DNA from: Candidatus Methylomirabilota bacterium
GTDB lineage: Bacteria > Methylomirabilota > Methylomirabilia > Methylomirabilales > Methylomirabilaceae
DNA length: 64,000 nucleotides
Reading direction: 5' to 3'
Assembly: GCA_028870115.1 (NCBI GenBank)
Contig: JAGWQH010000103.1
Coordinates: forward strand, 34,557-98,556
This document shows positions 54,220-62,891 of this stretch, one piece after another. The stretch's first letter is position 1; every line of letters begins with the position of its first letter. The notes below the pieces were generated by a model. That model was not told the origin of the DNA. It saw nothing but the letters and a program-made list of their open reading frames with translations, and did no database searches. The translations under genes and the position numbers were made by a program.

Positions 54220-54525
54220 TCACGCATGAATCGCCTGGGCCACCAGCCGCACCCCCAGCGCCCTACAGACTTTAGCGATGGTATCGTAGCGCGGCGTTGC
54301 ATTGGGTCTGAGCGCCTTGTACAAGGCTTCGCGGGTCAGTCCGGATGCCTTGGCAATCTCGCTCATGCCACGCGCCCGAGCGATATCTCCCAAGGCCGAC
54401 GCCAGCAACGCCGAATCGTTCGCTTCTAGAATATCCGTCAGGTAAGCCGCAATCGCCGCCTCGCTGTCGAGATACGGCGCGGCATCAAACGCGGGCAAGT
54501 CAGCCACTTTGATACGTTGGGTCAT
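54220..54525 (-). CDS. higA: HigA-type helix-turn-helix antitoxin
   Basis: A 101-residue antidote protein of the addiction-module HTH type (TIGR02684-like): SEAAIAAYLTDILEANDSAL, ALGDIARARGMSEIAKASGL (helix-turn-helix) and RALGVRLVAQAIHA. It overlaps no gene and begins 15 bases after the end of higB. ATG 54525 is six bases behind AAGGAG, whereas ATG 54531 has no space and GTG 54540 lies in the box, so 54525 is chosen. In this family the antitoxin follows its toxin, as here. Confidence 0.9.
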   Translation of the reverse strand: MTQRIKVADLPAFDAAPYLDSEAAIAAYLTDILEANDSALLASALGDIARARGMSEIAKASGLTREALYKALRPNATPRYDTIAKVCRALGVRLVAQAIHA

Positions 54526-54540
54526 GGTCATCTCCTTCAC

Positions 54541-54833
54541 TTAGTCCAAGAGCGCCGCTAATGCCTCGGCGCGCTTGATGTCAGTCTTCTGGGTGCGCTT
54601 GGAGCCGCCAACGAGAACACCATCAACTGACCGTCACGCTGCACGAAATAAATGCGCCAGCCTGCACCGAAATGAATGCGCAACTCCCATACCCCGTCGC
54701 CGACTGGCTCCACGTCCCCCATCAAGCCGCGCTCCAGACGCTTGATGCGTGCCGCGACCACCCCGCGCACCGACGCATCGGACAGCCCGTCCAGCCATTC
54801 GGTAAATTCGGGCAGGGGTTTGATCAAGAACAT
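54541..54833 (-). pseudogene. higB: HigB-type toxin with a one-base frameshift
   Basis: MFLIKPLPEFTEWLDGLSD, ARIKRLERGLMGDVEPVG and ELRIHFGAGWRIYFVQRDGQ belong to the RelE-like HigB toxin (TIGR02683). After QLMV the frame runs off into FSLAAPSAPRR. The expected end (LVGGSKRTQKTDIKRAEALA) is intact in the next frame and finishes with TAA at 54541-54543. A single missing base near 54620 is the lesion, so the toxin is dead or the base is a sequencing error. The antitoxin gene downstream is intact. Confidence 0.8.
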
Positions 54834-54839
54834 AGAAAG

Positions 54840-54868
54840 AGTGTAATCGAACGATTACAGCTTGTCAA
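54840..54868 (-). promoter_or_regulatory. Promoter and operator of higBA
   Basis: On the minus strand TTGACA (54868-54863), a 17-base spacer and TACACT (54845-54840) form a strong promoter. The palindrome TGTAATCG-TT-CGATTACA lies in the spacer and -10, the expected place for antitoxin autorepression. The start point would fall at the higB ATG, so a leaderless message is possible. Confidence 0.75.
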
Positions 54869-54905
54869 TGATCATTCACTCCGCCACGACACCTGCACCG
54901 GCAGG

Positions 54906-54967
54906 GCCGAACGTTCGCTCCAGCAGCGCGCCCTTTGCGGCGCGTCTGTTGGAAGGCGTGGTTGGGC
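54906..54967 (-). other. attC-like recombination site 2 (integron cassette end)
   Basis: On the minus strand GCCCAAC (54967-54961) and GTTCGGC (54912-54906) flank a stem of about 17 base pairs with bulges (CCTTCCAACAGACGCGCC against GGGCGCGCTGCTGGAG, loop GCAAA). This is the folded-strand architecture of an attC site. The outer core GTTCGGC differs from GTTRRRY at one base. It lies four bases after the DUF4238 stop codon. Confidence 0.65.
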
Positions 54968-54971
54968 CCAT

Positions 54972-56006
54972 CTACTTCTTTATCAACTCACTGATTATTT
55001 CTTCCAGCTCTACTCTCGTGATAGGAGCCGCATCTTCCCCAATCTCGTCCTTAAGGATGTTGTTCGCGTCAGTTTTCGCCGCAGCTATAAAGTACTCTAG
55101 CGAGCAGCGGGCGGTTGCTCGTAAAAGGTCGGGCGGCAACACGCCGACGGGTTCGCATGCGCCGACGACAGCTCTCGTGGAGCTCAATGGCAGAATGACC
55201 GAGCTCAGGACATCGTCCTTATCAAGAAACGTCTTGTAGGGTCTTGGCCCTTGCACGCGAAATAGGATCACGGAATCTCCCAGGAGCAGAGGACCGTCGG
55301 CGGCTTCGACTACCGAGTAGGCGAGACTCTCGTATCGCTGGATTTTGACTTCCGGAGAGATCGTCTTCTTCAAAGCTCTGATGTGGCCCGATTTGGCGGC
55401 GTCCTTCAGCGTCTTTGGAAGGGTCAAGCGTAGCGCCTCGGCCAACTTCGGCAGCATCGGTCTAAGCTTCGCCATGAGCGCAGGGAGGATCGGAGCGCTT
55501 AGCTGGATGAGCGGTTGAAGTAACACCTGTGGGAGTCCCTGTCTCGCGATCTCCTTCGACATCGAGTCTCGAAGGATGGAAGGATCCTTGCGGAATTGTC
55601 TTTCCAAGTAGGCGATAAACGCCTGCTCGTCGGCCATGAAATCAAGAAGCCTGGAGACGAGGAAGTCGCCCGCTCGGAGGAAGCTCTGCCTCAGATGCCT
55701 TGTCCGTACTTCGAGATGAGCAATCAGCCGTGGGATCTGTGGCTCTGATACAGCAGCGGGTGTGCTTGTCCTAAGGGTCTGCACTAGCGTGCTGAAGGGG
55801 CCCTCCGCATCTGTGATGAGGTCATCTGCCTGCGTGTCATCTTCCTCCGTGTAGAACAGGCCCTCAACACCGACGTTAATGATGTTCGCGTTAAAGGGCG
55901 GCGCCCCTTTCCGGTAGACCCATGTGAATGCCGCGTCGCCACTCGTATGGCTCGCAAAGCCTTCCTGAAGGAATCGGGGGAGGAAGTGTTGCCGCTTGCC
56001 AGCCAT
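54972..56006 (-). CDS. DUF4238 family protein on an integron-like cassette
   Basis: A 344-residue protein with the family start QHFLPRFLQEGFAS. A helix-rich centre and a C-terminal segment (LLLGDSVILFRVQGP, SSVILPLSSTRAVVGA) follow. DUF4238 has no established function. The gene starts seven bases after the attC1 core and ends four bases before attC2, and it has no obvious promoter of its own. That is a typical gene-cassette arrangement. The ATG at 56006 is chosen because it opens with the family motif. Confidence 0.8.
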   Translation of the reverse strand: MAGKRQHFLPRFLQEGFASHTSGDAAFTWVYRKGAPPFNANIINVGVEGLFYTEEDDTQADDLITDAEGPFSTLVQTLRTSTPAAVSEPQIPRLIAHLEVRTRHLRQSFLRAGDFLVSRLLDFMADEQAFIAYLERQFRKDPSILRDSMSKEIARQGLPQVLLQPLIQLSAPILPALMAKLRPMLPKLAEALRLTLPKTLKDAAKSGHIRALKKTISPEVKIQRYESLAYSVVEAADGPLLLGDSVILFRVQGPRPYKTFLDKDDVLSSVILPLSSTRAVVGACEPVGVLPPDLLRATARCSLEYFIAAAKTDANNILKDEIGEDAAPITRVELEEIISELIKK

Positions 56007-56012
56007 CAGTAG

Positions 56013-56093
56013 GCCTAACGTTGAAGGTGAGCGGCGCAGAGCGGGCGGATGAAGCCCGCTTGCGGAGCGTCCCTCTCGACCGTAAGGTTAGGC
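56013..56093 (-). other. attC recombination site 1 (integron cassette end)
   Basis: On the minus strand it begins GCCTAAC (56093-56087; here the stop codon of the preceding gene overlaps), and ends CTTCAACGTTAGGC with the perfect core GTTAGGC (56019-56013). Between them GCAAGCGGGC...GCCCGCT forms a central hairpin with a 7-base stem. The 81-base length, conserved cores and TTCAACGTTAGGC end agree with integron attC sites such as those of aadA cassettes. Confidence 0.78.
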
Positions 56094-57044
56094 ATGGCCA
56101 GCCTTCATTGCAGCAACCTTGCGCTTTAACCCAACTTTGGGGTTGAGGCTTAAAGCTCTTTCGTATAGGGCGAGCGCCTCAGATGATTCGCCGAGCATTT
56201 CTTTGATTTCACCCATCGTTCTGTAGATAGCTGCCTGTTCGTTTGGGTACTGATCCACGCCACGTCGGAGCGCAATCCCAAGTAGCTCAAGGATGCTTAG
56301 GAAATCCGATTTAGCCCCTGTCCGTTTGGCGAGAGTGAGCTTCTCTTTGGCACGGAGGTGGAGTTCAAAACCAGTAGCCCGTTCGAAAGAGACTTTTTCC
56401 CACTTGGCCTGATCCAGAAATGCCCCATCAAAGCTGTAGGTAAACTGGCCAGTGTCTCGGTAGGTGAGGGTTAGCAGACGTTTCTCGATGTCAAACGTGT
56501 ATTCATGAGCCCACCCTGTTTCTGGGATTTTCTTCCAGAGAAGCTTTCCATCTCTCAAATCAAAAAAGGCCAGAATACTCCCGTCCTCGGTGTCGCTGTT
56601 GCACAGTTGGCATACGGCATACTCGCCGTTGCAGGAAATGCCGTTATTCAAAAGGTTTGCAGAGAACCCGTGGCGAAGGATGTTATTGCCGTTCCTGTCA
56701 AAAGCCAAGAATGTGCCCTTAAGCCCTTCTCCAAACATCCAGTCATTGAATATGAACGCGCCATTGTCCGCAACCTTGCCATCGTTAGGTCTTTCTGCAT
56801 TGCCAATGGCGACTACGGTTCCATATTCAGCCAAGATGTAGGTTCCAAGTCCCCCTTCTCGGAATCCTCCACGTCCTGACGAAGAATCGAAGTCAGACCA
56901 CGCCACAAGGTAGCGGCGATTACTGGATTCTGAGAAAGGACCAAAGAAGTCAATGTCTTTAACCTTAACCTTTACGAATTTGTCGCCAGATTGTGCGATC
57001 GTGAGATTCTTGCTCTGCTTGCCTCGCCCGAACCAAGACCACAT
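56088..57044 (-). CDS. Hypothetical protein with C-terminal TPR, on an integron-like cassette
   Basis: A 318-residue protein. The N-terminal part (beginning MWSWFGRGK) has beta-rich repeats with SSNRRYLVAWSDFD and FIFNDWMFGEGLKGTFLAFD, possibly propeller-like. The C-terminal 60 residues form a TPR-type helix pair (AAIYRTMGEIKEMLGESSEA and LALYERALSLNP). ATG 57044 has GGAGG seven bases before it, and a GTTAGGC core lies 24 bases before that. Its stop codon is part of attC1. No domain recognised beyond TPR; probably a cassette-borne gene. Confidence 0.7.
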   Translation of the reverse strand: MWSWFGRGKQSKNLTIAQSGDKFVKVKVKDIDFFGPFSESSNRRYLVAWSDFDSSSGRGGFREGGLGTYILAEYGTVVAIGNAERPNDGKVADNGAFIFNDWMFGEGLKGTFLAFDRNGNNILRHGFSANLLNNGISCNGEYAVCQLCNSDTEDGSILAFFDLRDGKLLWKKIPETGWAHEYTFDIEKRLLTLTYRDTGQFTYSFDGAFLDQAKWEKVSFERATGFELHLRAKEKLTLAKRTGAKSDFLSILELLGIALRRGVDQYPNEQAAIYRTMGEIKEMLGESSEALALYERALSLNPKVGLKRKVAAMKAGHA

Positions 57045-57067
57045 TTTCTGACCTCCGATACACAACT

Positions 57068-57366
57068 GCCTAACAGATATTAGCCGACACCTCTTGGACG
57101 GACTCTACGATATTGATATGTGCAATGCAACACGATACTCATGACAGACCCTTGAAATACTCTTGAACAAAACGTTTGAATAGGACCCAACTGTTGGATA
57201 GCCCTTTTATCAGATATGGATGATACCCAACAACTCAGGCTTGGGCATGTAGCCCCCTTTAACCCAGATTCCCGATGGCTGACGGGGTACGTGCGGGGCG
57301 GAGGCCCTATGGGCTTGGCCAGAGTACCGCTGTCAACTCCTGATGGCTGCTCGTTAAAGCCTGCCC
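57068..57366 (-). other. Unpaired GTTAGGC core site and noncoding stretch upstream of the cassette array
   Basis: GTTAGGC (minus strand, 57074-57068) has the form of an integron core site directly before the first cassette gene. A weak partner ATCCAAC lies at 57199-57193, but the 130 bases between do not fold well, so attC or attI cannot be decided. No integrase gene is seen. Between here and maf (57367) no gene is visible. Confidence 0.5.
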
Positions 57367-57951
57367 TCAGACCTGCCGATGGAGCGGATCGATGCCGAAT
57401 CGCAGGAGGAGTGTGCGCAGCCTGCCGAGCGGGAGGCCGACTACGTTGGTAAAGCTGCCCTTGATCCTCTCAATGAAACCCTCGGCAGCGCCCTGGATCG
57501 CGTAGCCACCGGCCTTGTCAAACGGCTCACCCGTCTGCACATAAGCGTCGATCTCCTGATCCGTCAAGGCTCGCATCTGTACCTCAGTCACCTCGTGTCC
57601 GACCTCGGTTCTGTCATCGCCAGCCTGCACGAGCGCAAGCCCCGTCACGACCAGATGACTCCGACCGCTCAACAGTTGCAGAAACTCGCGAGCCTCGCCC
57701 TGATCTTTCGGTTTACCCAGAGGGCGACCGCTGCATTCGACGATGGTGTCGGCGCCAAGGACCAACCCCTCCCCTACCCGAGCTGCCACGTCGGCTGCCT
57801 TTCGAAGAGCCAGGGTTTCCGCGTGGGATGCCGTCATTGTCCCGGGCAGCGGATCCGCTTCGTCAACCAAGCTGGGAATGATCCGGTGCTCGACCCACAG
57901 CGACTGTAGAAGCGCCTCCCGACGGAGAGACGCGGAAGCCAGGATAATCAT
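57367..57951 (-). CDS. maf: Maf-family nucleotide pyrophosphatase
   Basis: Maf hydrolyses modified nucleoside triphosphates. The 194-residue protein has the conserved LASASLRREALLQSL, VLGADTIVECSG and TGEPFDKAGGYAIQGAA segments. A role in septum inhibition was inferred from early genetics; a nucleotide-cleaning role is better supported. Its start overlaps the end of the DUF4321 gene (ATGA), so both are in one operon. Confidence 0.95.
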   Translation of the reverse strand: MIILASASLRREALLQSLWVEHRIIPSLVDEADPLPGTMTASHAETLALRKAADVAARVGEGLVLGADTIVECSGRPLGKPKDQGEAREFLQLLSGRSHLVVTGLALVQAGDDRTEVGHEVTEVQMRALTDQEIDAYVQTGEPFDKAGGYAIQGAAEGFIERIKGSFTNVVGLPLGRLRTLLLRFGIDPLHRQV

Positions 57952-58217
57952 AATTTCCGATAGAGCAGGAGGGCCAGACCGATGCCCAGCAGGCTTGAGA
58001 GGTTGATCTTCACAGTGAAACCGAAGGAGATGTTCAGGACCTTCAGGTCGAGCGTCGCAGGCGGAGAGAGCCCCGGGTTGATCCCCTTGCTGAAGATCTT
58101 TTCTATTGTCCCGCCAGGCGCCATGGTCGCGATGACCTCTCCTATCACGGTGCCTATCAGTGCCCCCAAGATGAGGATTACCAACAAAACGATGACGCTG
58201 TCATCTCGTTTAGCCAA
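57948..58217 (-). CDS. DUF4321 family membrane protein
   Basis: An 89-residue protein with two hydrophobic segments (VIVLLVILILGALIGTVIG and LLGIGLALLLYRK) and the intervening NPGLSPPATLDLKVLNISFG. This is the DUF4321 pattern of unknown function, common next to maf in several phyla. It shares a four-base overlap with maf. Confidence 0.88.
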   Translation of the reverse strand: MAKRDDSVIVLLVILILGALIGTVIGEVIATMAPGGTIEKIFSKGINPGLSPPATLDLKVLNISFGFTVKINLSSLLGIGLALLLYRKL

Positions 58218-58293
58218 CCAATCCTCCCTTCCGTGATCCTTACGGTGTCAGACCTTCTCCTCCGCCGTCAATCGACTCGCCGCGGATTCGGCG

Positions 58294-59814
58294 CTAAGCC
58301 GAAAAATAATCGGCAATTGCTGCCGCGAAGGTCGGGATGGTGTACTGCTGTGGCATGATATCGACGGTGAGGCCGAAGCGTTCGGCTGTCTCTTTCGTAA
58401 TAGGACCGATGCACGCAACGCGTACCCCTTCGCAGATCGTCTTGAGGTCTTCCTGGGCCAGTGCCTCTACGAAGTTGGTGACGGTGGAGGAGCTGGTGAA
58501 GGTGACGAGGTCGATCTTCCGGTCCTGCAAAAGCGGCTTTAAGAGGTCCCTGGCAGTGGGTGATCGCACCGTCCTGTAGACAGGCACCACCTCGACGGTT
58601 GCGCCTCGCCGCTCAAGCTCTATCGGCAAGAGATCCCGCGCGACTTCGGCCCGCGGCAGCAGGATCTTCGCGCCTTGCAGATCATAAGGCGTAAGCGCCT
58701 CGATGACCCCTTCGGCCCGGAACTCTGCCGGAACAATATCGGGGATAATGTTGTGTCTCTCAAGCGTATCAGCGGTCGCAGATCCGATGGCGCAAATCCT
58801 CGCAGCTCCCAGGCGTCTGGCATCCTGACGATGCTCCCGTAGCCGGCGGAAAAAGGCATCGACGCCGTTCACGCTGGTAAAGATCACCCACCCATAGGCC
58901 TCAAGCCGCTCGATGGCTTGATCCATGGGCTTCCAGCTTTTGGGCGGTACAATCTCGATGAGGGGGACCTCCACGACCTCCGCTCCTTGTCCTTCGAGCA
59001 ACTCGGCAAATCGACCCGCCTGCTCACGAGTCCTGGTCACCAGGATTCGCTTTCCGAAGAGTGGCCGCCGCTCGAACCAGTTCAGCCGCTCGCGAAGCCG
59101 GACGACATCGCCGACTACCAGAACTGCCGGTGGTCCCAATCCGCGCATCTGAGCAAGCGCTACGATATTTTCGAGCGTACCGGCGACCGTCTCCTGCTCA
59201 GGCTTCGTACCCCAGTGCATGACGGCGGCAGGCGTATCTTTGGACCGACCATACTCGAGGAGCTTGTCAACAATAGTCGGAAGATTACCGCAGCCCATCA
59301 GGAACACCAATGTTCCGATGCCGGTCGCCACCTTCTCCCAGGCGATCAGGGAAGTCTGTTTTGAAGGATCCTCGTGTCCGGTCAGAATGGCAACGGAGGA
59401 GGTGTAGTCGCGGTGAGTAAGAGGGATGCCTGCATACGCCGGTACGGCAATCGCTGAGGTGATCCCCGGAACGACCTCGAAGGGAATACCTGCCTGGAAT
59501 AGCTCCTCCCCTTCTTCGCCGCCCCGCCCAAAAATGAATGGGTCGCCCCCTTTCAGTCGCGCCACCACCTTTCCGGTCAGAGCCTTCTCGATCAGCAGAC
59601 GATCGATCTCGGCCTGTGTGGCCACATCCGAGTTGCCGCCCTTCTTGCCGACATAGATCAGCTCGGCGTCAGGCCTGGCATAGGAAAGCAGACGCGGGTT
59701 GGCAAGGTAGTCGTAGACGATCACATCGGCCTCGCGGAGACATGTAACGCCACGCAGCGTAAAAAGGCCGGGATCACCCGGCCCGGCGCCGATGAGATAG
59801 ACCTTCCCCATCAT
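58294..59814 (-). CDS. Uroporphyrinogen-III methyltransferase / uroporphyrinogen-III synthase fusion
   Basis: A 506-residue bifunctional protein. Residues 1 to about 250 are a CobA/SUMT (VYLIGAGPGDPGLFTLRG, VARLKGGDPFIFGRGGEE, VPAYAGIPLTHRDY); the rest is HemD (LVTRTREQAGRFAELL, WVIFTSVNGVDAFF, VTFTSSSTVTNF). It closes the tetrapyrrole ring and starts the siroheme/cobalamin branch. A fused CobA-HemD of this type is known in Firmicutes, Deltaproteobacteria and others. Its start overlaps the hemC stop by four bases. Confidence 0.96.
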   Translation of the reverse strand: MMGKVYLIGAGPGDPGLFTLRGVTCLREADVIVYDYLANPRLLSYARPDAELIYVGKKGGNSDVATQAEIDRLLIEKALTGKVVARLKGGDPFIFGRGGEEGEELFQAGIPFEVVPGITSAIAVPAYAGIPLTHRDYTSSVAILTGHEDPSKQTSLIAWEKVATGIGTLVFLMGCGNLPTIVDKLLEYGRSKDTPAAVMHWGTKPEQETVAGTLENIVALAQMRGLGPPAVLVVGDVVRLRERLNWFERRPLFGKRILVTRTREQAGRFAELLEGQGAEVVEVPLIEIVPPKSWKPMDQAIERLEAYGWVIFTSVNGVDAFFRRLREHRQDARRLGAARICAIGSATADTLERHNIIPDIVPAEFRAEGVIEALTPYDLQGAKILLPRAEVARDLLPIELERRGATVEVVPVYRTVRSPTARDLLKPLLQDRKIDLVTFTSSSTVTNFVEALAQEDLKTICEGVRVACIGPITKETAERFGLTVDIMPQQYTIPTFAAAIADYFSA

Positions 59815-60767
59815 CGAGCCTTCTCCGAGAGCTGGGCATTCACCTCCCGAAGGATCTCCTCAGCCCCAGCGGCGAGCAGCGTCTCCGCCAGCGCCCGCCC
59901 CACCGCCTCAGGCGCGCCGGCCGCCCCACGAACGGCGTTCCTGAGCAACCGCTTACCGTCCAGACCCGCAACCATTCCAGTGAGAACGAGCGCCTCGCCC
60001 TCAATCTCGCCGAAGGCAGCGATCGGCGTCACGCAGCTCCCGCCAAGGTGCCGCAGGAACGCCCGTTCCGCCATCGTGGCCTGTCGCGTCTCACGATGAT
60101 TGAGCGTCTCCACAAGTTCGGCCGTTCGCCGATCGTCCTCCCGGATTTCGATCACCAGCGCCCCCTGACCGATGGCCGGCAGGCACAGATCCGGCTGCAG
60201 GCGCTCAGTAATCCGATCCTGCAGACCAAGGCGGATAAGACCAGCCGCCGCGAGAACTACGGCCTCAAGGTCGAGCGTCTCGAGCTTGTTCAGCCGCGTC
60301 TGCACATTGCCGCGCAGGGACACGATCTGGAGATCCAGACGACGATGGAGGAACTGGACCTGTCGGCGGAGACTGCTGGTGCCGATCCTCGCTCCACGAG
60401 GAAGGTCCATGAACCGAAGACTATTTCTCGCAATAAGCGCATCGAGCGGGTCTTCGCGGCGCATGACGGCTCCTTCGCAAAGGCCCGGCGCCAACTCCGC
60501 AGGCAGATCCTTCAGACTATGGACTGCGAGGTCGATCCGGCTATCGAGCAGGGCCTCTTCGATCTCCTTCACAAAGAGGCCCTTTCCGCCCACCTGCGAA
60601 AGGACAACATCGAGAAACTTGTCACCGGAGGTCTTGATGGGAATGATGACGACTTCCAGGCCGGGCCAATTCCGGGTCAGGCTTTCCGAAACGAGCCCTG
60701 CCTGGCAAAGCGCCAGCGGACTTCCCCGCGTACCCAGTTTCAGTACATTACGCTTCACACCGGTCAC
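59811..60767 (-). CDS. hemC: Porphobilinogen deaminase
   Basis: HemC joins four porphobilinogens to hydroxymethylbilane. The 318-residue protein has LKLGTRGSPLALCQAG, the active-site region GLFVKEIEEALLDSRIDLAVHSLKDLP (in two parts) and the dipyrromethane Cys in FLRHLGGSCVTPIA. A GTG start at 60767 is chosen for AGGAGG six bases upstream; this places it one base after the hemA stop. Longer readings to 60806 run into hemA. Confidence 0.96.
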   Translation of the reverse strand: MTGVKRNVLKLGTRGSPLALCQAGLVSESLTRNWPGLEVVIIPIKTSGDKFLDVVLSQVGGKGLFVKEIEEALLDSRIDLAVHSLKDLPAELAPGLCEGAVMRREDPLDALIARNSLRFMDLPRGARIGTSSLRRQVQFLHRRLDLQIVSLRGNVQTRLNKLETLDLEAVVLAAAGLIRLGLQDRITERLQPDLCLPAIGQGALVIEIREDDRRTAELVETLNHRETRQATMAERAFLRHLGGSCVTPIAAFGEIEGEALVLTGMVAGLDGKRLLRNAVRGAAGAPEAVGRALAETLLAAGAEEILREVNAQLSEKAR

Positions 60768-60768
60768 G

Positions 60769-62037
60769 TTATTCCTCCTTGATACCGAAGAGCCTGCGCA
60801 GCACATTCACGTACAGGTGGCCCTCTTTCAAGGCCGACTGGCGTTTCAACTCCATCGTCGGATCGTGCAGGATCTTATTCACAATCGAGCCGGTCATGAG
60901 GGAGATAGCATGACGCTCTTCCGGCGTCAAGTCCTGCAACTTCGCAAAAATCCTTTGGAGTTCCTCCTCGCGGATCGATTCTATCTTCTTGCGCATGGCC
61001 ACGATCGTCGGAACGACATGGAGGCTTGTAAGCCACCCGGCAAACTGTCTGACCTCACGGTCGATCATCGCCTCCGCCAGATCCGCCTCGCGCTGCCGCT
61101 CACGAAGGTTGGCTTGCACAACTCCTTTGAGGTCGTCAAGATCATACAGGTACACATTGTCGATCTCATTAGCCTTGGGATCGATATCTCTGGGAACGGC
61201 GATGTCGATCACAAAGATCGGACGGTTACGGCGCTGCGCGATGATCTCCTCGAAGTCGGCCTTGGAGAGGATCTGGTGCGGGGCGCCGGTCGAACTGATG
61301 ACGATGTCCGCCTGGAGCATCTCCAGCTTGGCGAAATCGTACCGAACGGCCCGGCCGCCCCATCGCTCGGCCAACTCCACCGCGCGATCGAAATTCCGAT
61401 TGGCTACGAGAACCGTGCCCACGCCATCGGCCAGCAGATGTTTGGCCGACAACTCCGACATCTTCCCGGCCCCGATCAGCATGACCGTACGACCTGTCAG
61501 GTCGCCGAAGATCTTCTTGGCCAACTCGATGGCAGCGGTCGAGACTGAGACGGCTGAGGTGGCAATCCCGGTCTCGGTTCGGACCCGCTTCGCAACGCGA
61601 AACGCCCTTTCCATAAGCGCATTGAGAATCGGGCCCGTGGCCTCCCGTTCAAGGGCAGCCGCGTACGCCGCCTTCACCTGGCCCAGGATCTGGGACTCGC
61701 CAACCACCATCGCGTCAAGACTCGATGCGACACGAAAGATATGTCGGATCGCTTGATCGGCGGTCAACAGATACATCGACGGCTCGAAGGCTTCCGGCAA
61801 GAGCTTGTGTCGCTCGGCCAGCAACTCCACGAGAAACCGACGAGCGCCCTCCACATCGTCCACAACAGCGTATGTCTCCACGCGGTTGCAGGTGGAGAGG
61901 ATCATCCGCTCAAGGATCTGCCCGCACCCACTGAGCTCTTCCAGAATCTCCGGCAGCTCCGACTCCGGGATGTGGAGCTTCTCCCGGAGCTCAATCGGCG
62001 CTGTCTTATGGCTCAGACCAAGGGCGATAATTTCCAT
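60769..62037 (-). CDS. hemA: Glutamyl-tRNA reductase
   Basis: HemA reduces Glu-tRNA to glutamate-1-semialdehyde, the first step of the C5 route to tetrapyrroles. The 422-residue protein contains GLSHKTAPIELREKL, the catalytic Cys in LSTCNRVETYAV and the ESQILGQVKAAYA segment. Rossmann VMLIGAGKMSELSAKHL and C-terminal dimerisation helices follow. It is directly followed by hemC, and the CcsA-like gene upstream ends one base before it. Heme regulation (a conserved N-terminal Lys-Lys) is not visible. Confidence 0.97.
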   Translation of the reverse strand: MEIIALGLSHKTAPIELREKLHIPESELPEILEELSGCGQILERMILSTCNRVETYAVVDDVEGARRFLVELLAERHKLLPEAFEPSMYLLTADQAIRHIFRVASSLDAMVVGESQILGQVKAAYAAALEREATGPILNALMERAFRVAKRVRTETGIATSAVSVSTAAIELAKKIFGDLTGRTVMLIGAGKMSELSAKHLLADGVGTVLVANRNFDRAVELAERWGGRAVRYDFAKLEMLQADIVISSTGAPHQILSKADFEEIIAQRRNRPIFVIDIAVPRDIDPKANEIDNVYLYDLDDLKGVVQANLRERQREADLAEAMIDREVRQFAGWLTSLHVVPTIVAMRKKIESIREEELQRIFAKLQDLTPEERHAISLMTGSIVNKILHDPTMELKRQSALKEGHLYVNVLRRLFGIKEE

Positions 62038-62038
62038 A

Positions 62039-62848
62039 TCAAAATGCGTGCGTCCCTCTGATGAGGAGATTCGCTAACATGGAAGCAAAGACTACCCCGC
62101 AGAATCCGATAATCGACAGAATCGCGGCCTTCCGGCCCCGCCAGCCCCCTGCCAGTCGTCCATGCAACAGGGCCGCGTAGAAGACCCACGTGACGGTTGA
62201 CCATATCTGTCTACCGTCCCAGGAGAGGAAAGAACCCCACGCAGAATAGCTCAGCAACACGCCGCTCAACAGGCCAAGGGTGAGCAGCGGAAAGCCCAGC
62301 GTAAGGCTGAAGTGGCACAGATCGTCGAGAAGCTTCAATGAGGGAAGGCGTTCAAAGAGCACTCCCGGATGTCTGGATTTGAGCAGCCATTCCTGGACCA
62401 GGTACATCAGTGCCCCACAGCAGGCGAGAGCAAAGGCGGCATTCCCGAGGAGGGTCAGGACCACGTGCGCCCAGACCCCGAAGTTCTTCAGCGGCGGGGA
62501 CAGGGTTTCGATCGTCTTGGGCAGGGCTGCCGATGCCCCGAGCAGGAGGACCACCAGCGGGATCGCGAACGAGCCGACCACCTTACTTTCGTAGTGGATC
62601 TCGGCAATGATGTATACCGCCGCCGTGGCCCACGCATAGAAAGAGAGCCAATCGCCGAGATTGGCTGGCGGGCGGCCGTGCTGGTAGAGATGAACCACCA
62701 CGGCCCCAGTATGCAGGACAAACCCGACCCGGCCCAGAATACCCGCGGCCCTGAGAAGCTTGCCGGGCCGCGTTGCAAGAGAGCCCATATACGCCAGACT
62801 CGCGCTGAGGTAGAACAGCAATGCAAGGTATGTGAAGCTAAGTTCCAT
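62039..62848 (-). CDS. CcsA/HemX-like cytochrome c assembly protein
   Basis: A 269-residue membrane protein of the CcsA/CcmC/HemX superfamily with eight hydrophobic segments. The Trp-rich heme-handling motif is in YSAWGSFLSWDGRQIWS, and conserved His residues lie in outward helices. In Bacillus, HemX lies next to hemA and modulates its level; elsewhere CcsA delivers heme for cytochrome c. Position here fits HemX, the motif fits both. It ends one base before hemA. Confidence 0.87.
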   Translation of the reverse strand: MELSFTYLALLFYLSASLAYMGSLATRPGKLLRAAGILGRVGFVLHTGAVVVHLYQHGRPPANLGDWLSFYAWATAAVYIIAEIHYESKVVGSFAIPLVVLLLGASAALPKTIETLSPPLKNFGVWAHVVLTLLGNAAFALACCGALMYLVQEWLLKSRHPGVLFERLPSLKLLDDLCHFSLTLGFPLLTLGLLSGVLLSYSAWGSFLSWDGRQIWSTVTWVFYAALLHGRLAGGWRGRKAAILSIIGFCGVVFASMLANLLIRGTHAF

Positions 62849-62891
62849 CGTCGCTTCGAGAGCCGATCCCCGAAGGACTCATCGCTATCCT

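Noticed and set aside
57068..57199. attC or attI before the first cassette gene
   Set aside because: One core site GTTAGGC is present, but its possible partner ATCCAAC gives no convincing fold; listed only as an unpaired core.
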